Below the pieces are notes generated by a model. The model ran no database searches, was not told the DNA's origin, and worked only from the letters and a program-made list of their open reading frames with translations. Shown one piece after another: positions 11,534-23,282 of a stretch of DNA of 64,000 nt. The stretch comes from Tetraselmis striata (taxonomy: Eukaryota; Chlorophyta; Chlorodendrophyceae; Chlorodendrales; Chlorodendraceae), in assembly GCA_006384855.1 (NCBI GenBank), contig VCJN01002039.1:248001-312000 (forward strand), read 5' to 3'. The stretch's first letter is position 1; each line of letters opens with the position of its first letter. Position numbers and translations under genes: made by a program.

Positions 11534-11552
11534 TTAAAGGCAGAGCCGGGGC

Positions 11553-11601
<49 letters not shown>

Positions 11602-11725
11602 GCGCACACACACACACACACACACACCGCGACACGGTAGTGACAACCCATGAAAGGCAGAGCCGGGGCGACACACGCACACGCACACCCATGCACTCCA
11701 CACCGCGACACGGTAGTGACACAGT
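11534..11725 (+). repeat. (CA)n microsatellite inside a tandem duplication
   Basis: A near-pure CA run occupies about 11553-11628. It lies inside a unit beginning AAAGGCAGAGCCGGGGCGAC and ending CCGCGACACGGTAGTGACA; a second, shorter copy of the unit follows directly (about 11653-11721), differing mainly in the length of the CA tract. Confidence 0.85.
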
Positions 11726-12681
11726 CCAGCCACAGCCCGAAGGTGCAGTTGAACACTTTTCACAACTTCCAGCCGCCCAAAGGAGAGGAACCATACACCT
11801 CGTGAATAATTCTACACTTCGCCACAAACTTCCACCACTTAAATTCCGCCAAATACGAACTTCAACAAGGGCTTGGCTGTAGGTCTCCTGTACCCTGCAT
11901 AGGGCTTTTAATAGGATAGAAACCCTAGATAATAAGGTGCCCTATTTGGGGTCACCCCCAGAATCAAAACATTCAATTTAACCCTAAATGATCAGGTAGG
12001 TCTAGACTTGTGTCTATGGATATTGCAGACGCTACAGCATGACACAACATATATTTAGTTCTCCGCATCAATGAAGGGCCCGCTGCCCAGCATTAAGCGC
12101 ATGACTTTAACTACTGGTACAACTGAATTGACTGGGTCACACATATCCGTCGTCGGTTTGCAATCTGAAATCAATCACAGTCATTGGGAAAAAGCCGTAA
12201 TACTCAGTATGACTTTGTGTAGATTCCGTATTCTTCAAGTGAGCTTCATGTCCTCTCGTCATAAGAAGATGTGAGGTATGGAAGTACATGATATATAGCT
12301 GGACAATGCCGCTGCACACTCTACGGCAAGAAGACAAACCACACATCACACACCCACACGCTATTCATGGTGTGGCTACATGGAATCAGTCACAGTTGGC
12401 ACAATAATCAATAATGCAGTTGGCATATTCTGTTGCCTGTTGGAAACGTTTGACGTACATATGTATTAATATGTGTATTATTACATACGTAAATAATAAC
12501 GAGCTCGACCGGGCTCGACCCTCTACGGGTACCATCATCCCGGGAGTTCAACCCTTCATCAACAACGTTCAGTACCAACAGCAGAGGTATCCTGCTCTGG
12601 GAACTGCAGCCGGAATGGCACTCACTTCCCAGTGACGCCCTGCCCGCACTGAGGCAACGGCACGAAAAGGCAAGCGCGGGA
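11726..12681. other. No gene seen
   Basis: About 950 bases with only short open frames on both strands and no recognised motif. It includes the 3' flank of SEC31. Confidence 0.4.
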
Positions 12682-12686
12682 TTACA
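12682..12686 (-). terminator. Probable poly(A) signal TGTAA of SEC31
   Basis: TGTAA on the minus strand about 180 bases past the SEC31 stop codon. TGTAA is the usual green-algal polyadenylation signal; its position fits a normal 3' UTR. Confidence 0.5.
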
Positions 12687-12866
12687 ACTGCATTCGATAG
12701 AGTCCGGGGACATCAGCCACGCCAGTGCCCCACCGTCTACTGCAGTCCTGTCTTGGGGCACTGCAATTGCAGACCATTCTGTAGCGAGCCCCAGCTGCTG
12801 GGGAGGGTGGGGTAGGGGTGAAGGGTCAGAAGGATCGAGGGGGAGGAGGGCGGGGGAGGTGGACGC

Positions 12867-15800
12867 TCAGCGCCCCGTCTGGGCGCTCTTGATGAGCCGC
12901 TTGAGCGCCGTCAGCCACTGGCTGCACTCGTCCCAGTCGCTGGTGGTCATCTGCACCTGGATGTGCGCTGCCTGGGCCAGGTCGCCCGCGTCCAGGGCCT
13001 GGCACAGCGTTGTGAGCTTGCCGGCGACGCTGGGCGACACGTCGCCCTTGTTGAGATGCCAGAAGAGGCCGCCCAGGCGCTTGGCGTTGTCGTCCATCTC
13101 GCGCTTCTTGGTGGGCGCGGCGAAGGACTGCACATGCTGGAACAGGCGGCCCAGCGAGTTGACCACCGGCTTGAGCTCGCCCGGCACGCTGGAGGTGTCT
13201 GCGGTCTGGATGTTGATGTTGGCGGGCGGGCCGGCAGGGGCGGCTGGGGGAGCCGGCTTGGCGGGGGCCGGGGCTGCGGCACCGCGCTGGGAGGACGGCG
13301 CCTGCAATGGAAAGAGTCACCCCAGCAGCCACACGTCAGGAGACCATTGCCGCCACAAGTAGGGAACATAGAAAGACTCTTCGACACGCAGCTGCTGCAC
13401 TGGCAGCTGGCCCGTGCACGCACAGCAGACCACTTGTACCACATATGCTTGAGTCCAGATCCACTCTATTGGCGAGGAATGAGGACAGTGGGGAGTGCGG
13501 GGGAGAAGGTTGGTTACCTGAGGCACAAAGCCGCTTGGAGTCTGTACCGCGTGAGGCTGCGCCGGGGCGACGCCCGGCTGGGGCACAAACACCGACGGCT
13601 GCGCCACAGAGGACGCAGCGGGCGCGGCCGCGGGCGCCTGCGGCACAAAGACGCCAGGCGCAGGGACGGTGGGCGCGGCGGGCGGGGTGTAGCCCGTGCT
13701 GGCGTTGGGGTTCGGGGCGGTGGTTGACTGGCGGCCCACGCCGTGGTTGGGGTTCATGCCGGCGACCGGGACGGTGGGCTGCATGGCGCGGTCCGCCGCT
13801 GTCTGATAGCCGGTCGACGCTGGCTGCTGCTGGTAGGCCGCGGCCTGCTGAGCCGGCTGCTGGTAGCTTGCCGCCTGCTGCGCCTGCTGCCCCCCGTAGC
13901 CACCCGCCTGCTGGCCGTAACCACTCGCCTGCTGGCCGTAGCCCGATGTTTGCTGGCCGTACCCGGCCGCCTGCTGACCGTAGCCCGCTTGCTGGCCGTA
14001 GCTTGCCTGCTGGCCGTACGATGCCTGCTGCTGCTGCTGCGCCTGCTGCGCCTGCTGCGCCTGCTGCGCCTGCTGCGCCTGCGGCTGTTGCTGGCCGTAG
14101 GCCTGGGTGGCGCCGTATGATGTGCTGTACCCTGTCGAAACACGAGCACGAGCTCCCTCAGGACTATCTATCCTGCAGGCAGGGACAGGAGGCAGGGCGG
14201 CGGGGGCAGCCAGGGCAGGCCGGCGGGCGCGCGCGCGGTTTCACCTCCGGCGGCGTCTGCGGCAGTGGCGGCCGCGGGCTCGCTCCTGACCTCGTAGGTC
14301 TCGTACGGGAAGGGCGGGATGGCCGAGGTGGCGGGCACGTCGGGCGCGCCGCTGCGGAAGATGCGGTCCTTCAGGATCGCGGTGGCGGTGCACGCCTCGC
14401 CGGGCACCATGTCGAGGTAGTGCAGCGCGGTGGCCATGCGGCCCTGCGCCGCCAGCAGGTCGGCGTAGTGCGTGACGAGCTCTCCCAGCATCGGTGAGGC
14501 GGTGCGCTGTCCGGTGGCCATGCCCAGCACCACCGCCTTCTCCATCACGGTCTGCACGCCACACAGCGCCGGCAAGCCAGCAAAGACATCAGGAGGGAGA
14601 GGACCTGGTGGGAGGAGAATGCAGAGAGGTGGCGATGGTGGGGTGGGTACTAACAGGGCCTGCGCCCTGGGGCACAGTCACTCATACAACGCAGTGAGTG
14701 CCTCGGGCAGTATCGCAGCCACGCTTTGGGTTGGCGATATATCACTGTTCAAGAAGGAAGAAAATATATCTGGAAATCGATCAGAATACACAACAAATAT
14801 GGCAGGGTATACAGACTATACGGTGCAAATTAATCCACTAGTGTTGCAGCCAGGAACCCGATTTTAGAATGGCAAGGTCAACGGAACCTCTACGTAATTG
14901 ATTGGCCTTTAAGGCGTGCTTGGGGCGGGGCTGAGAGTGGGCCTGAGGGGGAAGGCGCGCAGCCAGCACCTGCAGGACCTCCATGCCGACGTTGCCGTCA
15001 CCGCACTCGGCGCTCCAGTGCCGCACAGCCTCGTCCACGTTGCCGGCGCAGATGTAGCACAGCGTGGCCGCGTGCTCGTTGCCCGCCTTGGCCAGGCAGC
15101 GCGCCAGGTTGCTGCACAGCTGGCCCCACTCGTCGGAGCGCGCGTAGGTGCACAGCAGCGCGAGCGTCTCCTTCCACAGCTTGAGCGGCCGGGTACGCAC
15201 CAGCATGGACAGGTTGTTGTCCATCACCGCCTCCACCACCTGCCAGACGGCGGGAACACAGCAGGACTGGTTCTCACCAGATGCATGGCAGCATATACAC
15301 TTGCAGACCGTCAGTGCCATGGCAGCATGGCAGGGGAGGGATGGCCAAAGGGCGGCAGGGAACTGGAGGCTGGGGGCTGCCCGGGGGGGGGGGGGGGGGG
15401 GGGGGGGGCGCCTTCATGTAGGGCTTGGGCTTGCGGTGCATGTATTCCTTCTGGGTGGCCTTCCAGAGCTCCGCACCACCAATGGACGCGAGCACCAGCG
15501 CGTCGGCCATGCGGCCGTGCTCCAGGCACACCGCGACCGCGGCCTCATAGTTGCCGGTGTACAGCGCGCTCAGCACGCCCCCTTCGCCTGGCTCCATCGG
15601 CCCCGGGGACATCGGCGGCTGCCCCGGGCTGGGCGGCACGGCGGCCGGCACGTTGCTCGCTTTTGGTGAGGACAGGCTGTCGAAGAAGTCGCCGTCGCCG
15701 CCGGCCTGCACCGTTTGCTCGGGAAGCTCCTCGAAAAAGTTGGTGTCGTCCATGGGGGGCGCGGCAGCGGCGGCGGCCGCCAGAGCTGCCTCTGCGGGCA

Positions 15801-18800
15801 CAGCGGCGCCCTCCGCTGTCTCCGTGCCCTACAGCAGCAAAATACAAACCCCCGTCAGCAGTGCGCATAGCAGTAGCGCCAGCATTGCCAAATACTACAT
15901 CAAACCATGACCTAAGCCTCAAATAGTGGTTGCATGCACTCCATACGAACACACACATATGGAGTTCCGTCTAAATGTCATCGCTAGGAGGTTGAGCAGT
16001 TTCTAACTCACGGTGCCCTAAGTACTGCGTCGGCACCCGTAGTGTGAAAGGTCATAAAAAAACCTTCACAGGCGCAACTGTAGCTGTGGGATTGGGCGGG
16101 GGAGGGAGGGGGGGGGCTCACCTGTGCCTGCGCCTCGGCCACCGGAGCCGCGGTCTCGAAGCCAAGGTGGGTGAGCAGCTGGCGGCGCGCGTCCTCCTCG
16201 AACAAAATGCGCAGGAAGGACCACGTCTCGGCGTCGTCGGTGCCCGCGGCAGCGCCCTCCTTGGCGGCGCAGAACTCGCGCAGGGCGCCCTTCTCGCCGC
16301 CCTGGATGGAGGCCTCGAAGGCCTCCGAGCGCGCGATGATGTCCGTGTCGGACACAACCTGCGAAGTGGAGATGGTGCAGCTGGGAACGGCGGCGCCGGT
16401 GGCGGGGTCCGTGCGCTGCGTGTTGGCAAACGACACCAGCTTGCCACCAAAGCCTGACCACCACCACAGAGAGAGGGGGGGGGGGGGGGGGGGGGCAAGC
16501 AGCAGCGGGCGCAGTCAGCAGCTGCTACCAATGCCCCCCCCCCCCCCCCCCCCCCCCAAATTCTCTCTTCAGGTGCCGGAACACCCAGTATAAGGCTCGA
16601 GCTGCGCTTCCCTGCTACCTATAGGAACATCATATGCCTATGATAGTTTCGTCCACATTCTAACTCTTAACAGGCGGAGCAGGTTTTTATTCATAGTGCT
16701 CTCATTACTGCGCTGAACCCGAGCACACCCTCTCCCCGCCCGACATCCTCCTCACTGCTAGCCCCCCACCCCCCCCCCCCTCTCCTTCCTCCATATCTAC
16801 TCTTCCTGAGCTTCTGGTACGCGCTGCTCCCTCCAGCCTCCCCCACTGCACCAATTGCCCCTCCCCCCCCCCTTCTTGCCGAGCACGGTTGCCAGCGCAC
16901 GCAGGCGAGGCGCCGCACCAAAGGTGGCGCCGCAGGGGCGCGCGAGCCACTTGGGCGCCTTGGCCAGCGGCTTGGGGGCGCCGATGGGCACATGCGTGAC
17001 CTTGAAGTTCTCGTCGACCACCTCCTGCGTGCCTGAGCCCGTGCACTGCACGATGTTGTGCACCTTGACCTCGCCATCGAAAGACGCGGTGGCAAAGATG
17101 CCTGGCGTGGTGGGTGACCACTGCCGCGGCACAGCACAGGGGAGGGGAGTGAGCTTGAGGAGGAGCTGCCAGCCGTGCCCAGGGTGCCAGGTACACGCTG
17201 GGTCGGCAGGCTGTCTGCTGCGGTGGGCCTGGATTGGTGAGGTGCTTGAGAGGGCCGCTCACCGCCATGTCAAAGTTCCAGTTGCCGCTCTGTGGGAGCT
17301 CGGTGACCACGGTGCCGCTGGCCATGTCCCAGCAGATGGTGCGGTTGTCCTTGCCTGCGCTCAGCATCAGCGTCGGCTCTACCGTGCACCACGCCAGCGA
17401 GAGCACACCCTGGTGGTGGTGGCGGTTTGGGGGGGGACTCCTGTGAGGTGCTCATCTGGGTTCAAATAGAGCATCTGTTTGGAGAGGAGGAGGGGAGAGG
17501 GGGCGGGGCAGCGCGTGCCATGTTGAGCGTGCGCGTGAGCATGGGGATGGACGCGTACCTTTTGGTGGCCCGACAGCTCCTGGATGGGCGACATGCTGTT
17601 GCGTAGGTCCCACAGCTGCAGAGTGGTGGAGCGGTCGTCGTCCGACGCCACCACGAGCTGCGTCGCGATGCTCGGGTTCCACTGCAGTGCGGAGCAGCGG
17701 CGGCGACTACCGGAGGGGGAGGGTAGAGGTAGGTGAGCGGGCAGTCACAGGTTGAGAGGGGGGCAGAGGGGATGGGGGGAGGGGATGGAGCGGGCAGTGG
17801 GGGGGCACCTCTGGGGGTCCGAGAAGCTGATGACGGGCTTCTGCTTCTTGAGGTCCCACACGACAGTAGAGCCGGCGCCGCTGGTGGAGGCCAGGATGTG
17901 CTGCACCTTGTTGTTCCACGCCAGGTGAGTGATCTCGCCTGAGGGCTGATTGGGCCCGGTGCCCTGTAGCGCACGCGGGAAAGGGGCTCAGCCACGTGGT
18001 TCCCTGCTTCATGGGGGGTGGCGGGGGCGACGGAGAGAAAGATAGGGTGGCGCCGCACCTTAAGGGAGGGGTACAGCGAAGGCTGCGTCGGATCCTCCAG
18101 GTCCCAGATGCACAGCTCGCCGTCCGCGGCGCCGGAGGCCAGCAGGTTGGGGCTGAAGGGGTTGAAGCTCAGGCCGCGCACGGAGCCCTGGTGCTTCTGG
18201 AGCGTCGCCAGGAGCGAGGCGTCGCCCGCACCCGAGAAGATTCTCGCGGGATCCCACAGGCAGATGGTTCCGTCGTCCAGGCCGCCGGCGATGATGCCCT
18301 CCTGATGATCGTGGCGTGCAGGCAGGCGTTAGCGAGCCCTCGGAGCGCGAGGGGCCAGGCAGGGGCGGGCCGGCGATAGGATCTGAGTGGCACTGATCCC
18401 GCACCGGCTGACCCCCGCCCTCCATTCCGGCGGAGCCCCAGGCCAGGCGGTTGAACCGCTCCGCGGCACCCACAGGGCTGCCAAAGGGCGTCAGCGTTTT
18501 GTCCGGCGAGCTGTAATCCAGCTTGACGATCTGAGCGAGGCGAGGGTATAGGGGGGGGGGGGGGGGGGGGGGGGGGGCTCAGGCGCAAAACTCCCCTTCC
18601 CTCCGTCCGGCCAACTGAGCGACTCCCCTTTCGCGATTCCGCACGCAGATCTGACATCGCCGGCAACGCGGCAAACCGGAACCGCAAGTCCTCCAGCGCA
18701 GGGAGGGATTGGCGGGGTTAGAAGGGCGAACCTCGAGCGTGGAGGAGGTGGAGAAGCTCATGTCCACGGCGGCCGCGACGGTGCCCAGCGCGAGGTAGGA

Positions 18801-18857
18801 GCCCCCGGGCGCGAAGGCCACGGTGGACGAGCGGCTGATCGACTTCAGGTGCGTCAT
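12867..18857 (-). CDS. SEC31: SEC31, outer COPII coat subunit
   Basis: SEC31 pairs with SEC13 to form the outer cage of COPII vesicles leaving the ER and stimulates SAR1 GTP hydrolysis. Exons on the minus strand: 18857-18732, 18530-18405, 18301-18059, 17963-17809, 17706-17559, 17409-17263, 17120-16919, 16453-16122, 15828-15412, 15239-14970, 14551-14245, 14131-13518, 13301-12867. The phases join without error to a protein of about 1,173 residues, normal for the family. The N-terminus ([20 protein letters not shown]) opens a seven-bladed WD40 domain; later blades show [35 protein letters not shown] and [14 protein letters not shown]. The helical solenoid follows ([32 protein letters not shown]). 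Next come a Q/G/Y-rich and proline-rich linker with repeated YGQQ and FVPQ, where SEC23 is bound in other species, and the conserved C-terminal helical domain ending [11 protein letters not shown]. The intron after 15412 appears to use a GC donor. Several introns hold long C tracts. Confidence 0.95.
13518..14131 (-). other. SEC31 low-complexity linker exon (YGQQ / FVPQ repeats)
   Basis: This one exon encodes the whole disordered linker. It starts with a poly-Q/QA tract from AAG-free CAG/GCC codons, then about seven YGQQ(A/T) repeats, then PT-rich sequence with three FVPQ repeats. In SEC31 of other eukaryotes the proline-rich linker contacts SEC23/SAR1. The tyrosine/glutamine bias resembles prion-like condensate-forming linkers. 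Confidence 0.75.
18551..18577 (-). repeat. C homopolymer in SEC31 intron 1
   Basis: An uninterrupted run of about 27 C on the sense (minus) strand, 20 bases before the acceptor of exon 2. Comparable runs lie in other SEC31 introns, near 15381-15408, 16467-16497 (C on sense) and 16534-16557 (G on sense). Confidence 0.85.
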
Positions 18858-19167
18858 GATGGCGGCAGCCTCCGTGGAGGGTTGGGCGAGGCTCGCGAAG
18901 GGTTGGGGGTCGTCCCGGAGGAGGGGGGGGGGGGCGGGGAGGATAGGTTGGCTCCGGCGCGCCGCGGAGCTGGGCCGGCCGAGCAGGCTGCTGGAGGGTG
19001 CTGGTCGACGGCTGCCTTGCCGGACAGCCCTTCCTCGATGGCCGGCCCGGGGCGAGGAGCCGGAGCTGCTGCCCGCCCGCGCCATCAGGTCGCCGCCAGA
19101 CGTGTCTAATATGCTTATTCATCCGCGCCCATCATCGCGCTACCATTACCGGTACGAATACTGCTAC
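18858..19167 (-). promoter_or_regulatory. SEC31 5' flank
   Basis: About 310 bases between the SEC31 start codon and a LINE A tail. GC-rich, with no gene and no motif I can identify as a core promoter. The promoter and 5' UTR must lie here or within the element sequence beyond it. Confidence 0.35.
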
Positions 19168-19381
19168 CAGTACGCTTTTAGGCGGCTTATTGATGTGTTG
19201 ATTTTCTAGTACTTTTTTCCGCCCCCGGGACAGCACTGGCACCAGTGAAACCCTTGCAGCGTCTCTACGACGGCAGTTTAGGCAGCAATCCAGTATATAC
19301 GGAAAGCCCTGAAAGATAGTTTCTAGCACTACTTTTAGCAGTAGGTGGATTTGTTACTGCCCTTTTTGTAATTCACACCAG
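19168..19381 (+). mobile_element. LINE A 3' tail fragment
   Basis: It matches the end of the LINE A copy at 8.7-8.8 kb: GCTTTTAGGCGGCTT, TTGATTTTCTAGTACT and, at the end, ACTGCCCTTTTTGTAATTCA. About 120 bases not present in the 8.8-kb copy lie in the middle. The pogo-like transposon is inserted immediately after its last bases. Confidence 0.75.
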
Positions 19382-19383
19382 TA

Positions 19384-19405
19384 CCCGCCAACAATTACTA
19401 AGTGC
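19384..19405 (+). repeat. 5' terminal inverted repeat of the pogo-like element
   Basis: It begins CCCGCCAACAATTACTAAG and is preceded by TA at 19382-19383. Its partner is at 23245-23266. Confidence 0.88.
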
Positions 19406-20099
19406 AGCCCTGGGACTAATTGCGAACGGGTGTATCAAAAGCATCCAACGGCCCCTGTTTCAGCCTCCCTGAGGACATCAACCATGATGCCAATGGGGGG
19501 AAACCCAGCCGTTAGATCATATCTAAGCTTCTGGAGCCCTTGGGTTGTGTTGGTCAGCGTGCGATGGGCTATGGTCATGTTAGTCGAAGTCGCTCCATGT
19601 TGTTAGCAGGATCACTAGTGTCCCATTCTGCCACCCGACTACCACAACCCACCCCAGACTGCCACAGTACCTCAGGACACCAACTGTGCCCCACCAAGTG
19701 TCCCTTCAGGTCACCTTTGTCGATTGCAAGCGGCGCTGGCGCGTCTGTGTCGCGGTCGTGGCGATGACAATTGCGCGCCGAAGGTGAGCGATGCGCACAT
19801 ATTTCAAACGCCGGCACCAACCCACTACTCCACCCTGCCTCTTGGTCGAACTCTAGCGCAGGCACTACGCCTCCAACAAGTTACAAATCCGCCTCATTCT
19901 CGTTACACGTCGTCAATTTGCTTCTATGACTGCGGCACGTGCTGATTTGTCACCGTGTGTGTACACGAGTTCCGCTGGCTCCGATCATCGCGGTGGCCAC
20001 CAACGATGCCGATGAACCAGTCGCCGCCCTCACTCCACTGGAGGACCGGTGCTCCAACCGACGTGCTTGCCAAGGGCCCCTCCCGTTTCACAGCCTCTC

Positions 20100-22933
20100 G
20101 CACCCGGAACGTAAGGACTTATGTGATCGTGCTGCGGAGGTGGCGGTGATGCGGCCGGAGCTATTGTACCTTGCGGCGGCCGGGGTGGTCGCCGCGCAGT
20201 TCAATGTCCGCATCGACGACTGCGACCGAAAGGCCATCAAAAACGCCGTCTCCCGCCGGGCTGCCGCTGCGAAGCAACTCGCCATCTTCAAAAAACGGAT
20301 GGAAGCCTACGTTCGACCTTCCCTCAAGGTCAAGAGAACGTGCTCCCTTACTTTTCGACGGTCACCGTGCCTGAAGCTCCCGGTCACGTTCGGGGCGTCA
20401 ACCGGAGCAAGTCGGGGCGGAAGAAGATGGACACCATCTCGGCAGCCGCTGACGCCACCACCAAGGGCTTCAAGGGGGCCAGCTCCCATCAAGAGTATCA
20501 GAACCTCCTCAAGGAAGCCTGCAAGGTTGCGACGGGCAACAAGCTTCAAAACGGCGTGTCGTATCAGACCGCTGGCAAGTCGATGCGAGCCGACCAGCAC
20601 GACAAGGGCATCTCCATCGGCCTGCGCACCTGCACCGGTCACATCAAGAGAGCCATCGCGAGCGGCGGCGTTCCACTCACTCCACAGAAGCCAGGAGGCG
20701 TATTCGTGCCATCGAGTCTTGAGGACCGCATTGCCACTGTTGTGAGGTGGTTCCGGGATCGGAAGCACCCCGTGTTTCCTGACGATGTTAAGGATTGGGC
20801 GAATCGAGATTTGCTGGCACCATCTACGCTGACAACTTTCTTGATGGTAAGGTTACCGAGGGATGGTACCGCGGCTTCCTTCGCCGTCAGGGCATGCTCA
20901 CTGGACACTTGAGACCCTTGGAGATGGCTCGACACGAGTGGCAAACGGAGCAGAACCTGGCTGACTACTATGAGGTAGCCAAGGACGTGCTTCTGAAGGC
21001 TGGTGTGGCAAGGGTCAATCCTGATTTCCAGCCCAATGTACCATACAGTCAGGAAATCCTCATCACTCACCCTGAGGGCATCACCAGCTAAGATGAGACG
21101 AAGCTAGAGCTGGATCGCACCAAGGGGGGCAAGCGAAAGGGAGACAGGATTGTTCGTGCCTGTATGTCATGCCGATGATGGTGAAGGTGTTGTGCCGAAG
21201 ACCACATCTTGTGCGAGTGCAGCCTGTGGCCGCCGTGGAGATGGCAAGGCACTACCCCCCATGGTTGTGTTCTCCTCTGGGGAGACATGGGACCCTGAGT
21301 GGTCCCCCCACATTGTGTCTGATGACTTGAAGGACAAGGATGGCAATCCTCTGCCCTTGCGCTACCAATGCAATGACAAGGGATCGATGACTGAAGATTT
21401 CTGCGTCGCCTACATGCGAGACATCCTGTGGCCTGCCATGGGATGCCCACCACCACGTGACACCCACCATGGCCATCAAGGTGTTGTGATATGTGATGGT
21501 GTTGGTGTGCATGTTGGCATCTCTATGTTGGAAGAGGCTATCAAGAGGGGGATAGAGATCATGCTGCGGGTGCCAAACCTCAGCTTCAAGCTGCAGGGGG
21601 AGGACCTGATAAACTTCATCGTGCTGAAGGTATGTCGCTGTGTGCTTCCCACGTGCCCAAATGCATGCTATTATGCTATAATATGCAATGCTACTGCATG
21701 CTGCCAATGTGTTTGCATGCAATGGGGCTGAGACAGTGCGTTGCAAATTCATTTGTTACACAGAGTGAGTGGAGGCCAGCCAAGCTAGCCAAGTTCACTG
21801 AACTGAACCGTGGCATGCGGGAGGCTGGCCGCAAGATGCTGACGCTAGGCTTTCCGCACATGGTGCCTCTATTCTTTCCCTTCTGGAAGAATGCCTTCAT
21901 TGAAGAACGCAACATGAAGGGATGGGACCTGGAGGGATGCGTGGCATTCACCAAGTATCAGCTCTGGAAATTCAGAGGCAAGCAAGGAACATCGTGGACA
22001 ACACGCACCTCCAGCGGCAACCCGTCCTCGCGCGCGTCCCAAGTTTCCACGCGTGCTCCTGGATTATCTACGGAGCAGCAGCAACCTTCATCAACACCCC
22101 GTGATGTCAATCCCCTGATGAAGCTACCCGCTGATGTCAAGGATGTGGTGGAGGCTGCCAAGACTGATATCGTGCCCCTTTCACGCGCTCTGCACGCTGA
22201 CTTCGATGTTGGCGCTGAGCACGCACCTGCTGCGAGCGACCAACCGCAAGCACCAGCTGGGACGAACAACGCCTCCATGCAGTCTCTGCTGGCAGACAAC
22301 CTGAAGCTCAGAGAGTGGGTCAAGGAGATGAGTGGTTACATGGAAGCTGCATCAAGAGATGAGCAAGCAGACGCAGCCCGTCAGAGAGGCCGCGTATCAG
22401 CGAAGGATATGTGGAACCAAGTTGGGAGTGCAACTGGTGATGCACCCATCGCCAACGCCCGTGCCATAGCTGGTGAGAGGAAGAGGAAGGCTGATTCAGC
22501 TTTCGCAAACAAGCAAGCAGCTGCGAGCAAGAGGCGGGAGACCACAGCAGAGTCATGTGCAAACGGGGTGGAGCTGCTGAAGCAGATATGGCTGAGTGGC
22601 TTTGACTTCATAATTAAGCCGAAGGCCGCCGGGCTGCACGACCTCATCCAAGCCTCCAACCCCCTAGCACCGCCCCCAAAAGGCCTGAAGGAAGCACTCC
22701 TTGCGAAGGTCTTCACCCTGCCGAAGGTCAAGCAAGCTTTAATTAGCCGGCTACTCGGCCACACAGTCAGTGCTCTCGTCCGCGGGCGGGCCGCCGTCGG
22801 TGGCTGGACCGCATCCGGCGCGGACCGCGCCACCTGCCCCGACACAAGCACCACCACCGCCCCATGTGGCCGAGCCAGAGTTAAGCTTCGAGTACATAGG
22901 CGACTCAGGCGACCCTATGTTACAGGACCATGA
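20100..22933 (+). pseudogene. DDE transposase of the pogo-like element, disrupted
   Basis: Cut-and-paste transposase, read in blocks. 20100-20335 is an N-terminal basic/helical part (AVSRRAAAAKQLAIFKKRME). 20340-20815 runs up to a helix-turn-helix (RIATVVRWFRDRKHPVFPDD). 20820-21088 matches the CENP-B-like second helix bundle (VTEGWYRGFLRRQGMLTGHL). The catalytic core has the first acid in DETKLELDRTKGG (21092-), the second in GVVICDGVGVHVG and the third in LQGEDLINFIVLK. Core filler includes ACGRRGDGKALPPMVVF and WPAMGCPPPRD. An intron (21630-21763, GTATGT...ACAG) separates IVLK from SEWRPAKLAKF. A long C-terminal tail (to 22933) is coiled-coil-like and basic. Disruptions: frame changes near 20340, 20815 and 21150, and a stop at 21089-21091 where the family has an aromatic residue before DET. 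Confidence 0.8.
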
Positions 22934-23147
22934 CACATAGAGGGTGGCCAGTCGGTGGGTTTGATCCGGCCATTGTAGGTATTCCGGCTGGAGCGGTTTT
23001 GCCGGTCCGGTCGAGCTTGTAATTAAGTGATTTATTGTCCCACTCGACCCACCTCATCGCCCGCCCATAATACACCCACTTAGCCACCACCAGTGCACAT
23101 GTCCATCTCAAGGAGCGTCAAGGACCTCATAAGGAACATTTATTCCC

Positions 23148-23218
23148 CCTGTCCGAGCAGGTAGCAAAGCCCCCTGGTCGACCTTAGGCACGGCCTGTCC
23201 GAGCAGGTAGCAAAGCCC
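23148..23218 (+). repeat. Subterminal direct repeats of the pogo-like element
   Basis: Two identical 25-bp copies (23148-23172 and 23194-23218) beginning CCTGTCCGAGCAGGTAGC, spaced 46 bases start to start. Subterminal repeats are often extra transposase-binding sites. Confidence 0.8.
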
Positions 23219-23244
23219 TAAGGGAATACTGGGACAGTGCCCAA

Positions 23245-23266
23245 GCATTTAGTAATTTTTGGCGGG
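23245..23266 (+). repeat. 3' terminal inverted repeat of the pogo-like element
   Basis: It ends TTAGTAATTTTTGGCGGG followed by TA; it is the inverted partner of 19384-19405. Confidence 0.88.
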
Positions 23267-23282
23267 TACCAGCAGTTCTGGG

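Larger units (their letters stand above)
19384..23266 (+). mobile_element. Pogo-like DDE transposon with TIRs and TA target duplication
   Basis: The ends are inverted copies of CCCGCCAACAATTACTAAG (5' 19384-19405; 3' 23245-23266, 20 of 22 bases paired). Each end abuts TA (19382-19383 and 23267-23268), the target duplication of the Tc1/mariner/pogo group. Inside is a plus-strand transposase with a CENP-B-type DNA-binding region and a DDE_1-like catalytic core. A subterminal 25-bp direct repeat lies near the 3' end. Length is 3,883 bp. The transposase has about four disruptions, so this copy is not autonomous, but the intact ends could still be recognised by a related transposase. Confidence 0.88.

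Noticed and set aside
12826-16600. Long plus-strand frames opposite SEC31 (for example 13307-14497)
   Set aside because: They are shadows caused by GC-rich codon use of the minus-strand exons; the minus strand has homology and matching splice phases.
17456-17475. ATG-started peptide [12 protein letters not shown] as part of SEC31
   Set aside because: It falls in the intron between 17559 and 17409; joining exon 5 to GVLSLAW at 17409 keeps both phase and family sequence.
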